A stretch of DNA of 14,359 nt, taken from Pontiella desulfatans (GTDB taxonomy: Bacteria; Verrucomicrobiota; Kiritimatiellia; Kiritimatiellales; Pontiellaceae). Shown here piece by piece: positions 8,186 through 14,341 of this stretch. A model generated the notes under the pieces. That model did no database searches, was not told where the DNA came from, and worked only from the letters and a program-made list of their open reading frames with translations. The stretch covers positions 1 through 14,359 of the forward strand of contig JARFRL010000085.1 of assembly GCA_029287275.1 (NCBI GenBank). Reading direction: 5' to 3'. Made by a program: the position numbers and the translations under genes. The number at the start of each line of letters is the position of its first letter. Position 1 is the first letter of the stretch.

Positions 8186-8205
8186 ATTCGTCTTGGACCA
8201 AAACC

Positions 8206-8796
8206 ATGCCGCGCAAAATCAACCTATCCGAAAAAATCGAACAGCTTCGCTCTTTCCACGAAGCGGAGGGCCGCGCGCCGAGCTACGCCGAAATGGCGGA
8301 GCTGTTCGGCTACAAATCCAAAAACGCGGTCTACGGCCCCGTCAAGAAACTGCTCCAACTCGGCTACCTCGACAAAGGCAGCGACAACCGCGTTCAGCTG
8401 ACCACGAAGATCACCGGCTCCACCAAACTGCTCGGCTCGGTACAGGCCGGCTTTCCCTCCCCCGCGGAGGAGGAGCTGGTCGACACGATCAATCTGGATC
8501 AATATCTCGTGCGCCGCCCTGAGGCCACCTATCTGCTGACCGTCAGCGGCGATTCGATGATCGAGGCGGGCATTCAACCCGGCGATCTGGTGCTGGTGGA
8601 AAAAGGCGGCGTTCCGAAACAAAACGACATCGTCGTCGCGCAGCTTGACGGCGAGTGGACGCTGAAATACTTCGGAAAGGACGCGACCGGCGTCTATCTC
8701 GATCCCGCGAACGCTGCCTACACTCGCATGCGCCCCGAGCGGTCGCTCAGCATCGGCGGCATCGTCCGCGCCGTCGTGCGCAAATACGGAAAATGA
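8206..8796 (+). CDS. lexA: LexA-like autoproteolytic repressor with a UmuD-like protease domain
   Basis: 196 residues. Residues 1-60 form a winged helix-turn-helix of LexA type (APSYAEMAELFGYKSKNAVY). A linker follows, and from residue 78 a peptidase S24 domain. The self-cleavage site is Ala81-Gly82 within AGFPSPAEEE; the catalytic pair is Ser117 in SGDSMIEAGI and Lys154 in EWTLKYF, 37 residues apart as in E. coli LexA (119/156). The protease half, including GFPSPAEE, INLDQYL and SGDSMIEAGIQPGDL, resembles UmuD more than classical LexA, so UmuD-like is the alternative name; the DNA-binding domain makes a repressor role more likely. In the known family, RecA filaments trigger cleavage and SOS induction. 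The ATG at 8206 is chosen because the domain begins there; its own ribosome site is weak (TTGGACC). A 66-residue gene follows after 17 bases. Confidence 0.85.
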   Translation: MPRKINLSEKIEQLRSFHEAEGRAPSYAEMAELFGYKSKNAVYGPVKKLLQLGYLDKGSDNRVQLTTKITGSTKLLGSVQAGFPSPAEEELVDTINLDQYLVRRPEATYLLTVSGDSMIEAGIQPGDLVLVEKGGVPKQNDIVVAQLDGEWTLKYFGKDATGVYLDPANAAYTRMRPERSLSIGGIVRAVVRKYGK

Positions 8797-8813
8797 TTTT
8801 TAAAGGAGAATCC

Positions 8814-9014
8814 ATGAAAGCGATCAAACAGCACCACACGGCATACAACACGCTCGGCGGATGCCTGGAAGCCTACTACGGCGAGAAGCGCGCGGCACGG
8901 CCGCCCGTCCACAAGCAACACCGCGGGCCCAAGCAGGACCTTCACACCGTCCTGTTCAAATCGCTCCCCCTCCAGCTCGACTACATGCGCCGCCGCAAAA
9001 CATCCGCGCGCTGA
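8814..9014 (+). CDS. Small basic protein of unknown function in the lexA operon
   Basis: I do not recognise this gene. It encodes 66 residues starting MKAIKQHHTAYNTLGGCLEA with 14 Lys/Arg, 5 His and only 4 acidic residues, so it is strongly basic. There is one Cys (17), an aromatic pair Tyr21-Tyr22 and an RRRK cluster near the C-terminus. No signal peptide or membrane segment is visible. AAAGGAG at 8802-8808 gives an excellent ribosome site five bases before the ATG, and only 17 bases separate it from lexA, so the two are almost certainly co-transcribed. A role in the damage response, such as nucleic-acid binding or modulating LexA or cell division, is a guess from context. The good ribosome site is the main reason to call it real. 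Confidence 0.7.
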   Translation: MKAIKQHHTAYNTLGGCLEAYYGEKRAARPPVHKQHRGPKQDLHTVLFKSLPLQLDYMRRRKTSAR

Positions 9015-9036
9015 CCAAGGCCTCCACGAAGAGAGC

Positions 9037-9092
9037 AAACCACGTGGCGCGCTTTCACGCGAAAACACCTATGACAAACTCCGTGGTTTTCT
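9037..9092 (+). terminator. Possible terminator of the lexA operon
   Basis: AAACCACG (9037-9044) pairs with CGTGGTTT (9082-9089), followed by TTCTT. Inside lies a smaller CGCG-CGCG stem (9048-9061). The outer loop is long for a Rho-independent terminator, so confidence is modest. It starts 22 bases after the small gene's stop codon. Confidence 0.4.
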
Positions 9093-9098
9093 TATGCT
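9071..9098 (+). promoter_or_regulatory. Candidate promoter of the DUF2892 gene
   Basis: ATGACA (9071-9076, five of six matches to TTGACA) is followed after 16 bases by TATGCT (9093-9098, four of six to TATAAT). Transcription would begin near 9105, leaving a leader of about 16 bases before the ATG at 9121. It overlaps the end of the putative lexA-operon terminator. Pattern matching only. Confidence 0.35.
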
Positions 9099-9120
9099 CC
9101 CACCAACTTGGAGGTAGAGC

Positions 9121-9309
9121 ATGAAAATGGAAAACATGATCCGCGTCATCGCCGGCTCGTTGATTCTCATCTCGCTGGCGCTCGCTCACTGGGTTCATCC
9201 CAACTGGATATGGTTCACCGTCTTCGTCGGCGCGAACCTGTTGCAATCCGGCATCACCAAATGGTGCCTGATGGAAAAAATCCTCGCGAAGGCCGGCGTG
9301 GCGAAGTGA
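9121..9309 (+). CDS. Small membrane protein, DUF2892 (YgaP transmembrane-like) family
   Basis: 62 residues with two hydrophobic segments, about 7-24 and 28-44, separated by HWVHPNW. FVGANLLQSGITKWCLMEKIL matches the DUF2892 pattern, in which an NLLQS-type stretch is followed by a Cys and a short helix; related segments form the membrane anchor of the rhodanese YgaP. No rhodanese domain is attached here. The function of the stand-alone proteins is unknown. GGAGG at 9110-9114 precedes the ATG at 9121 by six bases; ATG at 9130 is a weaker alternative. It converges on purE, with a shared hairpin at 9338-9370. Confidence 0.82.
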   Translation: MKMENMIRVIAGSLILISLALAHWVHPNWIWFTVFVGANLLQSGITKWCLMEKILAKAGVAK

Positions 9310-9330
9310 TCGTTGGCGATTGAGGCGCGC

Positions 9331-9370
9331 GCGAAAAAAACGTGATCCGCGCGGCAAGCGGATCACGTTT
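9331..9370 (-). terminator. Terminator of the purD-purE unit, probably bidirectional
   Basis: AAACGTGATCCGC (9338-9350) and GCGGATCACGTTT (9358-9370) form a perfect 13-bp stem with a 7-base loop. On the minus strand it ends in seven T residues, a textbook Rho-independent terminator 20 bases after the purE stop. On the plus strand the trailing T-run is only three to four bases, but the stem could also serve the DUF2892 gene. Confidence 0.9.
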
Positions 9371-9390
9371 CAAACGTCATGGATCAGGCG

Positions 9391-9906
9391 TTAGCCTTCC
9401 AGCTCCTTTTGAAGCTCGGCGTCGGCCGCGAGAACTTCCTTGGCCATAGCCTTCTTGTAGGCCGTCATTTTGCGACGGAGGGCCGCGTCGGCGGTGCCCA
9501 TGATCTGCACGGCGAGGATCGCGGCGTTGATCGCGCCGGCCTTGCCGATCGCGACGGTCGCGACGGGAACGCCTTTGGGCATCTGCACGGTGGAGAGCAG
9601 CGAGTCCATGCCGTCGAGCGACCAGCCTTTGACCGGAACGCCGATGACCGGCAGGATGGTGTGTCCGGCCAGAACGCCGCATAGATGCGCCGCGCCACCG
9701 GCCGCGCCGATGATGACCTGATATCCGTTTTTGACCGCGTTTTCGGCGAACTCGGTCGCTTCGTGCGGGGTGCGGTGCGCCGACATTACTTTGACGGTGC
9801 TTTCGATGCCGAACTCTTTCAGCGTGTTCCGCGTGAACTCCATTACGGGCCAGTCGGTCTTGCTACCCATGACGATCGCCACGGTGGGCCTTTTCTTAGC
9901 AGCCAT
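9391..9906 (-). CDS. purE: N5-carboxyaminoimidazole ribonucleotide mutase (class I PurE)
   Basis: Converts N5-CAIR to CAIR in de novo purine synthesis; cytoplasmic octamer. 171 residues, the usual size. Motifs: VAIVMGSKTDWPVM at 9-22, SAHRTPHE at 42-49 with the catalytic His, GAAGGAAHL at 67-75, and GMDSLLSTVQMPKGVPVATV at about 99-118, typical of class I (bacterial) enzymes. These normally need the ATP-dependent partner PurK, which is not seen here. The ribosome site AGGAG overlaps the purD stop codon and lies eight bases before the ATG at 9906; the genes are 11 bases apart, so they form an operon. Confidence 0.96.
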   Translation of the reverse strand: MAAKKRPTVAIVMGSKTDWPVMEFTRNTLKEFGIESTVKVMSAHRTPHEATEFAENAVKNGYQVIIGAAGGAAHLCGVLAGHTILPVIGVPVKGWSLDGMDSLLSTVQMPKGVPVATVAIGKAGAINAAILAVQIMGTADAALRRKMTAYKKAMAKEVLAADAELQKELEG

Positions 9907-9917
9907 GATTGAATCTC

Positions 9918-11213
9918 CTATTCGTTGTTAAAATCGATTCCGAGACGCTTCAGTTCACGATGCGCGATGTCGTTGCGATAGAAGGCGCCTTGGAAGCTGA
10001 CGCTCTCGACCGCGATGTAGGCATTGGAAAGCGCGTCGGGCAGATCGGCGCCCAGCGAGGTGACGCCCAGCACGCGGCCACCGGCGGTGACCACCTTGTC
10101 GGCATCGAGCGCGGTGCCGGCGTGGAACACGACGGTGTCCTCGACCGCGTTGGCTTTGTCCAGGTTCTGGATTTCGTCGCCCTTGGGATAATCGCCCGGA
10201 TAGCCGCCCGCGACCATCACGACGCATACGCCGTGCTCGGCCTTCCACCGAATCATGTCCTCGGAAAGGTTTCCATCGATCACGCCGTTGATCGCGGGAA
10301 GCATGTCGCCATCCCACCGCGCCAACACGCACTGCGTTTCCGGATCGCCGAACCGGCAATTGAACTCAACCACGCTCGGCTGATCGTTTTCGATCATCAG
10401 GCCCGCGTAGAGCACGCCTTTGTAGGTGATGCCGCGCTTCTTCAGCTCCGCGAGCGTCCGGTCGTACACCTCTTCCTTCACCTTCTTCAGCACGGTCTCG
10501 TTGACGATCGACGCGGGCGAATACGCGCCCATGCCGCCGGTGTTGGGTCCTTCGTCCTTCTCGAAAATACGCTTGTGGTCCTGCGACGACGCGAGCATCA
10601 CGACGTTCTCGCCGTCGATCAGCGCGAGAATCGAGGCTTCTTCTCCAACCAGGAAATCCTCGATGACGACGCGGCTGCCGGCGTCGCCGAAGGCGTTGCC
10701 TTCGAGCGCGTCGATGATCGCCGCCTCGGCCTGCTCGACCGTTTCGGCGACGGTGACGCCCTTGCCCGCCGCGAGGCCGTCGGCCTTGATGACGATCGGC
10801 GCGCCGCGTTCGCGGACGTAGGCGCGGGCGGCGTCGGGATCGGTGAAGGTTTCATAGGCGGAGGTCGGAACGCCCGCGGCTTTCATGATCTCTTTGGCGA
10901 ACTGCTTGCTGCCTTCCAGCTCCGCCGCGGCTTTGTTCGGGCCGAACACGCGGATGCCGTCGGCTTCCAACAAATCGGTCAGTCCCGCGCAGAGCGGCGC
11001 TTCCGGGCCGATGACCACGAGGTCGGGCGTGTTGTCCGCGCACCAGGCCTGAATCCCGGCGACATCGGTCGCGCCGAGTTCCAGATTGGTTCCCACTTCC
11101 GCGGTTCCGGCGTTGCCGGGCGCGCAGAAAATCTCCGGTTTGGCGCTATCGTTCGCCAGTTTCCAGGCCAACGCGTGCTCGCGGCCTCCGTTCCCCACCA
11201 CCAAAATCCTCAT
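9918..11213 (-). CDS. purD: Phosphoribosylamine-glycine ligase (GAR synthetase)
   Basis: ATP-dependent joining of glycine to phosphoribosylamine, the second step of purine synthesis. 431 residues, normal for bacterial PurD. GNGGREHAL at 7-15 is the N-terminal signature, KADGLAAGKGV at 143-153 is the ATP-grasp loop, and NCRFGDPETQ at 285-294 is the diagnostic GARS motif. The frame extends two codons further to a GTG at 11219, but the ATG at 11213 has AAGGAG seven bases upstream and matches the family start MRILVVGNGG. It is first in the purD-purE pair and lies 76 bases after the pilin-like gene, with a terminator between. Confidence 0.97.
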   Translation of the reverse strand: MRILVVGNGGREHALAWKLANDSAKPEIFCAPGNAGTAEVGTNLELGATDVAGIQAWCADNTPDLVVIGPEAPLCAGLTDLLEADGIRVFGPNKAAAELEGSKQFAKEIMKAAGVPTSAYETFTDPDAARAYVRERGAPIVIKADGLAAGKGVTVAETVEQAEAAIIDALEGNAFGDAGSRVVIEDFLVGEEASILALIDGENVVMLASSQDHKRIFEKDEGPNTGGMGAYSPASIVNETVLKKVKEEVYDRTLAELKKRGITYKGVLYAGLMIENDQPSVVEFNCRFGDPETQCVLARWDGDMLPAINGVIDGNLSEDMIRWKAEHGVCVVMVAGGYPGDYPKGDEIQNLDKANAVEDTVVFHAGTALDADKVVTAGGRVLGVTSLGADLPDALSNAYIAVESVSFQGAFYRNDIAHRELKRLGIDFNNE

Positions 11214-11236
11214 TACCACTCTCCTTTACTGAAAAC

Positions 11237-11271
11237 AAAAAACTCCGCGGAACATACCCAACGGAGCTTTT
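11237..11271 (-). terminator. Terminator after the pilin-like gene
   Basis: On the minus strand AAAAGCTCCG, a 14-base loop and CGGAG lead into TTTTTTGTTTT. The stem is short (five GC-rich pairs at 11243-11247 and 11262-11266, plus flanking A-T pairs), but the T-run is strong. It ends the pilin-like transcript 18 bases past its stop and separates it from purD. Confidence 0.65.
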
Positions 11272-11279
11272 GATGAAAA
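11251..11279 (-). promoter_or_regulatory. Candidate purD promoter, overlapping the terminator loop
   Basis: On the minus strand TTTTCA (11274-11279, four of six to TTGACA), a 17-base spacer and TATGTT (11251-11256, four of six to TATAAT) would start transcription near 11244, about 31 bases before purD. The -10 lies inside the terminator loop. Weak match, supported by the need for a promoter in this 76-base gap. Confidence 0.35.
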
Positions 11280-11289
11280 ACATTTTATG

Positions 11290-11931
11290 TCACGGCATCA
11301 GCACGTCGACGTCCGACCGATCGTCGAGATCGAAAATGGCCGCCAGATTCCCCGCTTCCTCGATGTCGCCCCGCTCGACGACTTCGGCCCCGCCGTTCTT
11401 GGTCGCGAAGACGAACCCCTTTTGGCCGAAAGGCACCGCGTTTTCATCGAACGACATCGCGTTGATATCCGTCATGTTTTTAAGAAAAACGACCGGAAAA
11501 TTGCCGGGGGTCGTGTCGTTCACGTCCAGCACCACGCACCAGGCGTTGACCGCGTCGCCACCGGCGCGGAACTCCTCCTCGCCGCGGGCGGGCGTCATGC
11601 CGGGCGCGGCGAAAAAGGAATAGTCGACGTCGAGATAGCCCTCCTCCACGAGATCGGCGAGGAAGTTGTTGGAGGAATCGTAGGACGCGTCCTCCTCCTC
11701 TCCGGCGCTCTGGGGCCACCCGGAATTGAAGCGGCTCGCGGACTCCTTGGCCACGACCGCCTCGACGATTGATTTCGCGTGATGCGCCTGCTGCGTCAGC
11801 TTGCCGCGCAACCGCGCCTTGCCGATCTGCGGGGACACCAGCGTGAACAATATGCCGATGATGGCGATCACCACCATAAGCTCGATCAGCGTGAAGCCCA
11901 TCTTGCGGGCTGAAGTCTGGGACGGTTTCAT
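11290..11931 (-). CDS. Type IV pilin-like / pseudopilin protein with prepilin cleavage site
   Basis: 213 residues. The N-terminus has a basic 12-residue leader (MKPSQTSARKMG) and then FTLIELMVVIAIIGILFTLV, the class III signal: cleavage by prepilin peptidase between Gly12 and Phe13, Glu at +5, and a single membrane helix at about 13-33 that also serves assembly. The rest is acidic and soluble, with patches such as GYLDVDYSFFAAPG and NAWCVVLDVND; I do not recognise its fold beyond the pilin superfamily. It may belong to a pilus or to a type II secretion pseudopilus; no assembly genes are nearby. GGAGG lies nine bases before the ATG at 11931. It is divergent from queA, sharing only 52 bases, and is followed by its own terminator, so it seems to be a single-gene unit. 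Confidence 0.85.
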   Translation of the reverse strand: MKPSQTSARKMGFTLIELMVVIAIIGILFTLVSPQIGKARLRGKLTQQAHHAKSIVEAVVAKESASRFNSGWPQSAGEEEDASYDSSNNFLADLVEEGYLDVDYSFFAAPGMTPARGEEEFRAGGDAVNAWCVVLDVNDTTPGNFPVVFLKNMTDINAMSFDENAVPFGQKGFVFATKNGGAEVVERGDIEEAGNLAAIFDLDDRSDVDVLMP

Positions 11932-11983
11932 CTTTATTTTCCTCCGTGGCCGCGTATCCTTCGGCGGCTTTGGAAGTTATCAA
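11932..11983. other. 52-base divergent gap between the pilin-like gene and queA
   Basis: Contains the ribosome sites of both genes (GGAGG on the minus strand near 11941-11945; GGAAG on the plus strand near 11972-11976). There is no room for two full promoters side by side, so they must overlap or extend into the coding regions. I find no convincing -35/-10 pair. Confidence 0.4.
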
Positions 11984-13108
11984 ATGAAAACCGACTTGTT
12001 CAACTATGATCTACCGCCCGCGCTCATCGCGCAGCGCCCGCCCGAGCGCCGCGAGCTGGCGCGCATGATGGTGCTCCACCGCGACACCGGCGAAATCGAG
12101 CACCGCGCGATCACCGACATCGTGGAGTATCTGCGCGAACCCGACGTGCTCGTCGTCAACAACACCAAGGTGATTCCAGCGCGCGTTTTCGGCGCCAAGG
12201 CCTCCGGCGGGAAGGTCGAGCTCCTGCTGCTGGAACACGTCGCGGAAGATCCCGAAGGGTGTGGAAACAAGCTTCCCGAAGGGCGCCCGTTAAACGCGGC
12301 AAGCGCCCCTCCTTCGGAAAGGCCGCGCCACACCAACGGCGAAACCTGGAAAGTGCTGATGAAAACCTCGCGGCGGCCGAAGGTCGGCGACGAACTCGCG
12401 CTCTGTTCCGGCAAGGCCACCGCGACGATGCTCTACGACGGCGAACAGGGCGAGGCGGTGCTCAAGATCGAATCCGATCGGCCGTTGATGGAAATCCTCG
12501 ACGAGGAAGGCGTGCCGCCCCTGCCCCCGTACATCGGCCGCAAAGAGCAGACGCCCGAGCAGATCGCGGAGGATAAAGTCCGCTATCAAACCGTCTACGC
12601 CTCCGCGCCCGGCGCGGCCGCGGCGCCGACCGCGGGCTTGCACTTCACGCCGGAACTTTTCGCGGAGCTGAACGATCGCGGCGTTTCGAAAGCCGAGCTG
12701 ACCCTGCACGTCGGGCTCGGCACGTTCCGCCCCGTCTCCGCCGAGATCATCACCGACCACGAAATGCACCACGAGCGCTACGCGGTTTCCGCGGAAGCCG
12801 CCCAAACGATCAACGCCGCCAAGTCGGCGGGCGGGCGGATCGTCGCGGTCGGCTCCACCTCGGTCCGGACGCTGGAAAGTCTCGACCGCGTTGAATCGGC
12901 GGAAGGCGCCACCAACATCTTCATCTATCCGCCCTACGACTTCCAACACGTCGACGCGATCCTGACCAACTTCCACCTGCCGAAATCGACGCTCTTAATG
13001 ATGATGTCGGCCTTCGCGAGCCGTGACCTGATGCTCAAAGCCTATGAAACCGCGGTTCAGGAAAAATACCGCTTCTTCAGCTATGGCGACTGCATGTTGA
13101 TTCTATGA
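11984..13108 (+). CDS. queA: S-adenosylmethionine:tRNA ribosyltransferase-isomerase, with an internal insertion
   Basis: Transfers and isomerises the ribosyl group of SAM onto 7-aminomethyl-7-deazaguanine in tRNA, making epoxyqueuosine at the wobble position. 374 residues, longer than the usual 340-360. Family motifs are clear: FNYDLPPALIAQRP at 6-19, VVNNTKVIPARVFG at 57-70, YQTVYASAPGAAAAPTAGLH at 201-220, GTFRPV at 246-251 and FHLPKSTLLMMMSAF at 330-344. The extra length comes from a segment between LLLEHVAED and ETWKVLMKTSRR (about residues 88-119), which is Pro/Arg/Gly-rich and encoded by palindromic DNA (see 12258-12334). The frame is open upstream to 11801, but the family starts with a segment like MKTDLFNYDLP; the ATG at 11984 has GGAAG before it. 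It converges on the kinase gene 36 bases away. No tgt or other queuosine gene is visible. Confidence 0.95.
   Translation: MKTDLFNYDLPPALIAQRPPERRELARMMVLHRDTGEIEHRAITDIVEYLREPDVLVVNNTKVIPARVFGAKASGGKVELLLLEHVAEDPEGCGNKLPEGRPLNAASAPPSERPRHTNGETWKVLMKTSRRPKVGDELALCSGKATATMLYDGEQGEAVLKIESDRPLMEILDEEGVPPLPPYIGRKEQTPEQIAEDKVRYQTVYASAPGAAAAPTAGLHFTPELFAELNDRGVSKAELTLHVGLGTFRPVSAEIITDHEMHHERYAVSAEAAQTINAAKSAGGRIVAVGSTSVRTLESLDRVESAEGATNIFIYPPYDFQHVDAILTNFHLPKSTLLMMMSAFASRDLMLKAYETAVQEKYRFFSYGDCMLIL
12258..12334. repeat. Palindromic element inserted in frame in queA
   Basis: Nested inverted repeats: outer GGTGTGG (12258-12264) with CCACACC (12328-12334); inner CCGAAGGGCGC (12276-12286) with GCGCCC (12303-12308) and TTCGG (12313-12317), interrupted by a four-base bulge. 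The stem extends imperfectly through GCTTCC and GGAAAGGC, with a 16-base loop at 12287-12302. It falls exactly where the protein has extra residues compared with other QueA proteins. No other copy is seen in the window. This resembles protein-coding palindromic elements of the RPE kind; the comparison is an inference. Confidence 0.55.
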
Positions 13109-13140
13109 CCGCGGACGCGCTCTTCCAAACTCCGCGCCGC

Positions 13141-13152
13141 GCGCCTAGGCGC
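13141..13152. repeat. 12-bp palindrome over the histidine kinase stop codon
   Basis: GCGCCTAGGCGC is a perfect palindrome containing the kinase stop codon (13145-13147). It lies in the 36-base gap where queA and the kinase converge. It has no clear U-tract on either side; with TTCCTTT on the plus strand it could act as a weak terminator for queA. It may be chance. Confidence 0.3.
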
Positions 13153-14341
13153 TTCCTTTGATGGCTTTGGGATAGCGGACGGTGAAAATCGTCCCGTGCT
13201 CGTCATTTGAAACGAACGAAACACGGCCCCGCAGATACTTCTCCGAGATCAGTTTAATGCTGTACGTTCCAAGGCCGCGGCCGCCACCCTTGGTGGAAAA
13301 CGATCGCATAAACAACTGTCGCTGAACCTCCGCGGGCATCTCCACCTTGTTATGAACCGTGAAGCAAACTTCGTCGCCATCAGCGAAGCAGCTCAGGGTC
13401 ACGGCCCCTCCGGCGTCCACCGCTTCCAACGCGTTTTTGGTCAGGTTGATCAGCACTCGGCGGATCAGCACCGGATCCGATACGAAATCAAACCGCTCCG
13501 CCGACGCGTTCGCGACCAGCTCTTTGCCCCGCGCGCAGTCGACCGAGTGAAACTGACGAATGATCCTGGAGATGGTTTCTTCTGATTGAACCTCTTCGAC
13601 CGACACCCGCAATTCGCCGTTTTCCGCGGCCAGCAGCAGCCTTTGCGCGCTGATTTCCTCCAACAACTGCTCGGCTGATTCTGAAAGCATGCCCGCGAGA
13701 TCCCGAACCTCCTCCTCGGACTGCCCGGTTTCGGCCAGCAATTCGGAAAGCCCTTTGAGCCCGCCGGCGGTATTGAGCACGTCGTGGAAGAAAATCCGCT
13801 CCAGCGCCGCTCGCCGTTTTTCATCACTGATATCCATTAGCGAAAAGACCGTGAACGTCTCGCCCTCGACTTCTATCGGGCGCGACCAAACACGCAGGTC
13901 GAGCGGATCCTCCGCGTCTCCGCAGACCATCCGGCATTCCTGCACGTCATCCGCGTTGTTTTTCTGGCTGTTGAGAATGGACTGTACCGCTCCACACGTC
14001 TGGCAAAAGACCGTGGTGCCGCAGCCGCCCTCCGTCAGCGCCGCGCGGACGCAACCCGTGGCCTCGCCCGGTCGCTTGCCGATATACGGAACGCTCGCGC
14101 GCCCTAGCGCCTCGCCTTGCCGAAGCCCCACGAGATCCGCCGCGTCCTCGACCCCAACGAATTCATGGAACGCGCGGTTGACGAAAACAATCTGCCGCTC
14201 TTTATTGAGCACGATCGCCATATTGGGTATCGAGTCGAGAAACTCACGAACGAACGGCAACGACGAAAGCAGCGCGTGTTGTCGCCTCACCTCTTCAACC
14301 GGCGCGCGTTCCGCCGGCGCGAATTCACTTTCCATCGCCAT
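13145..14341 (-). CDS. PAS-domain sensor histidine kinase with a cysteine-rich sensor region
   Basis: Autophosphorylating signalling kinase, 398 residues, with no membrane segment or signal peptide, so probably cytoplasmic. An N-terminal PAS domain covers about residues 30-170 (SIPNMAIVLNKERQIVFVNR at 37-56). Inside it are six cysteines at 97, 107, 113, 116, 136 and 140, including CQTC. The phosphoacceptor box is FFHDVLNTAGGLKGLSELL with His186. The ATP-binding half has the N box NLTKNALEAV at 299-308, then VHNKVEMP where a DxGxG box is usual, and STKGGGRGLGTYSIK at 349-363. The start ATG at 14341 has AGGAG six bases upstream; a TTG at 14347 is less likely. No response regulator is seen in the window, though one could lie beyond 14359. 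The signal sensed is unknown; cysteines could bind metal or respond to redox. Confidence 0.88.
   Translation of the reverse strand: MAMESEFAPAERAPVEEVRRQHALLSSLPFVREFLDSIPNMAIVLNKERQIVFVNRAFHEFVGVEDAADLVGLRQGEALGRASVPYIGKRPGEATGCVRAALTEGGCGTTVFCQTCGAVQSILNSQKNNADDVQECRMVCGDAEDPLDLRVWSRPIEVEGETFTVFSLMDISDEKRRAALERIFFHDVLNTAGGLKGLSELLAETGQSEEEVRDLAGMLSESAEQLLEEISAQRLLLAAENGELRVSVEEVQSEETISRIIRQFHSVDCARGKELVANASAERFDFVSDPVLIRRVLINLTKNALEAVDAGGAVTLSCFADGDEVCFTVHNKVEMPAEVQRQLFMRSFSTKGGGRGLGTYSIKLISEKYLRGRVSFVSNDEHGTIFTVRYPKAIKGSA

Noticed and set aside
8193..8522. Alternative plus-strand frame starting at a TTG near the lexA start
   Set aside because: The product is Arg/Pro/Gln-rich shadow; the LexA frame has an intact protease and DNA-binding domain. 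The TTG is also about 20 bases from the strong ribosome site.
9909..11273. Open plus-strand frame of about 450 codons opposite purD
   Set aside because: It is antisense to a fully conserved PurD, has no ribosome site, and reads as reverse-complement codon shadow.
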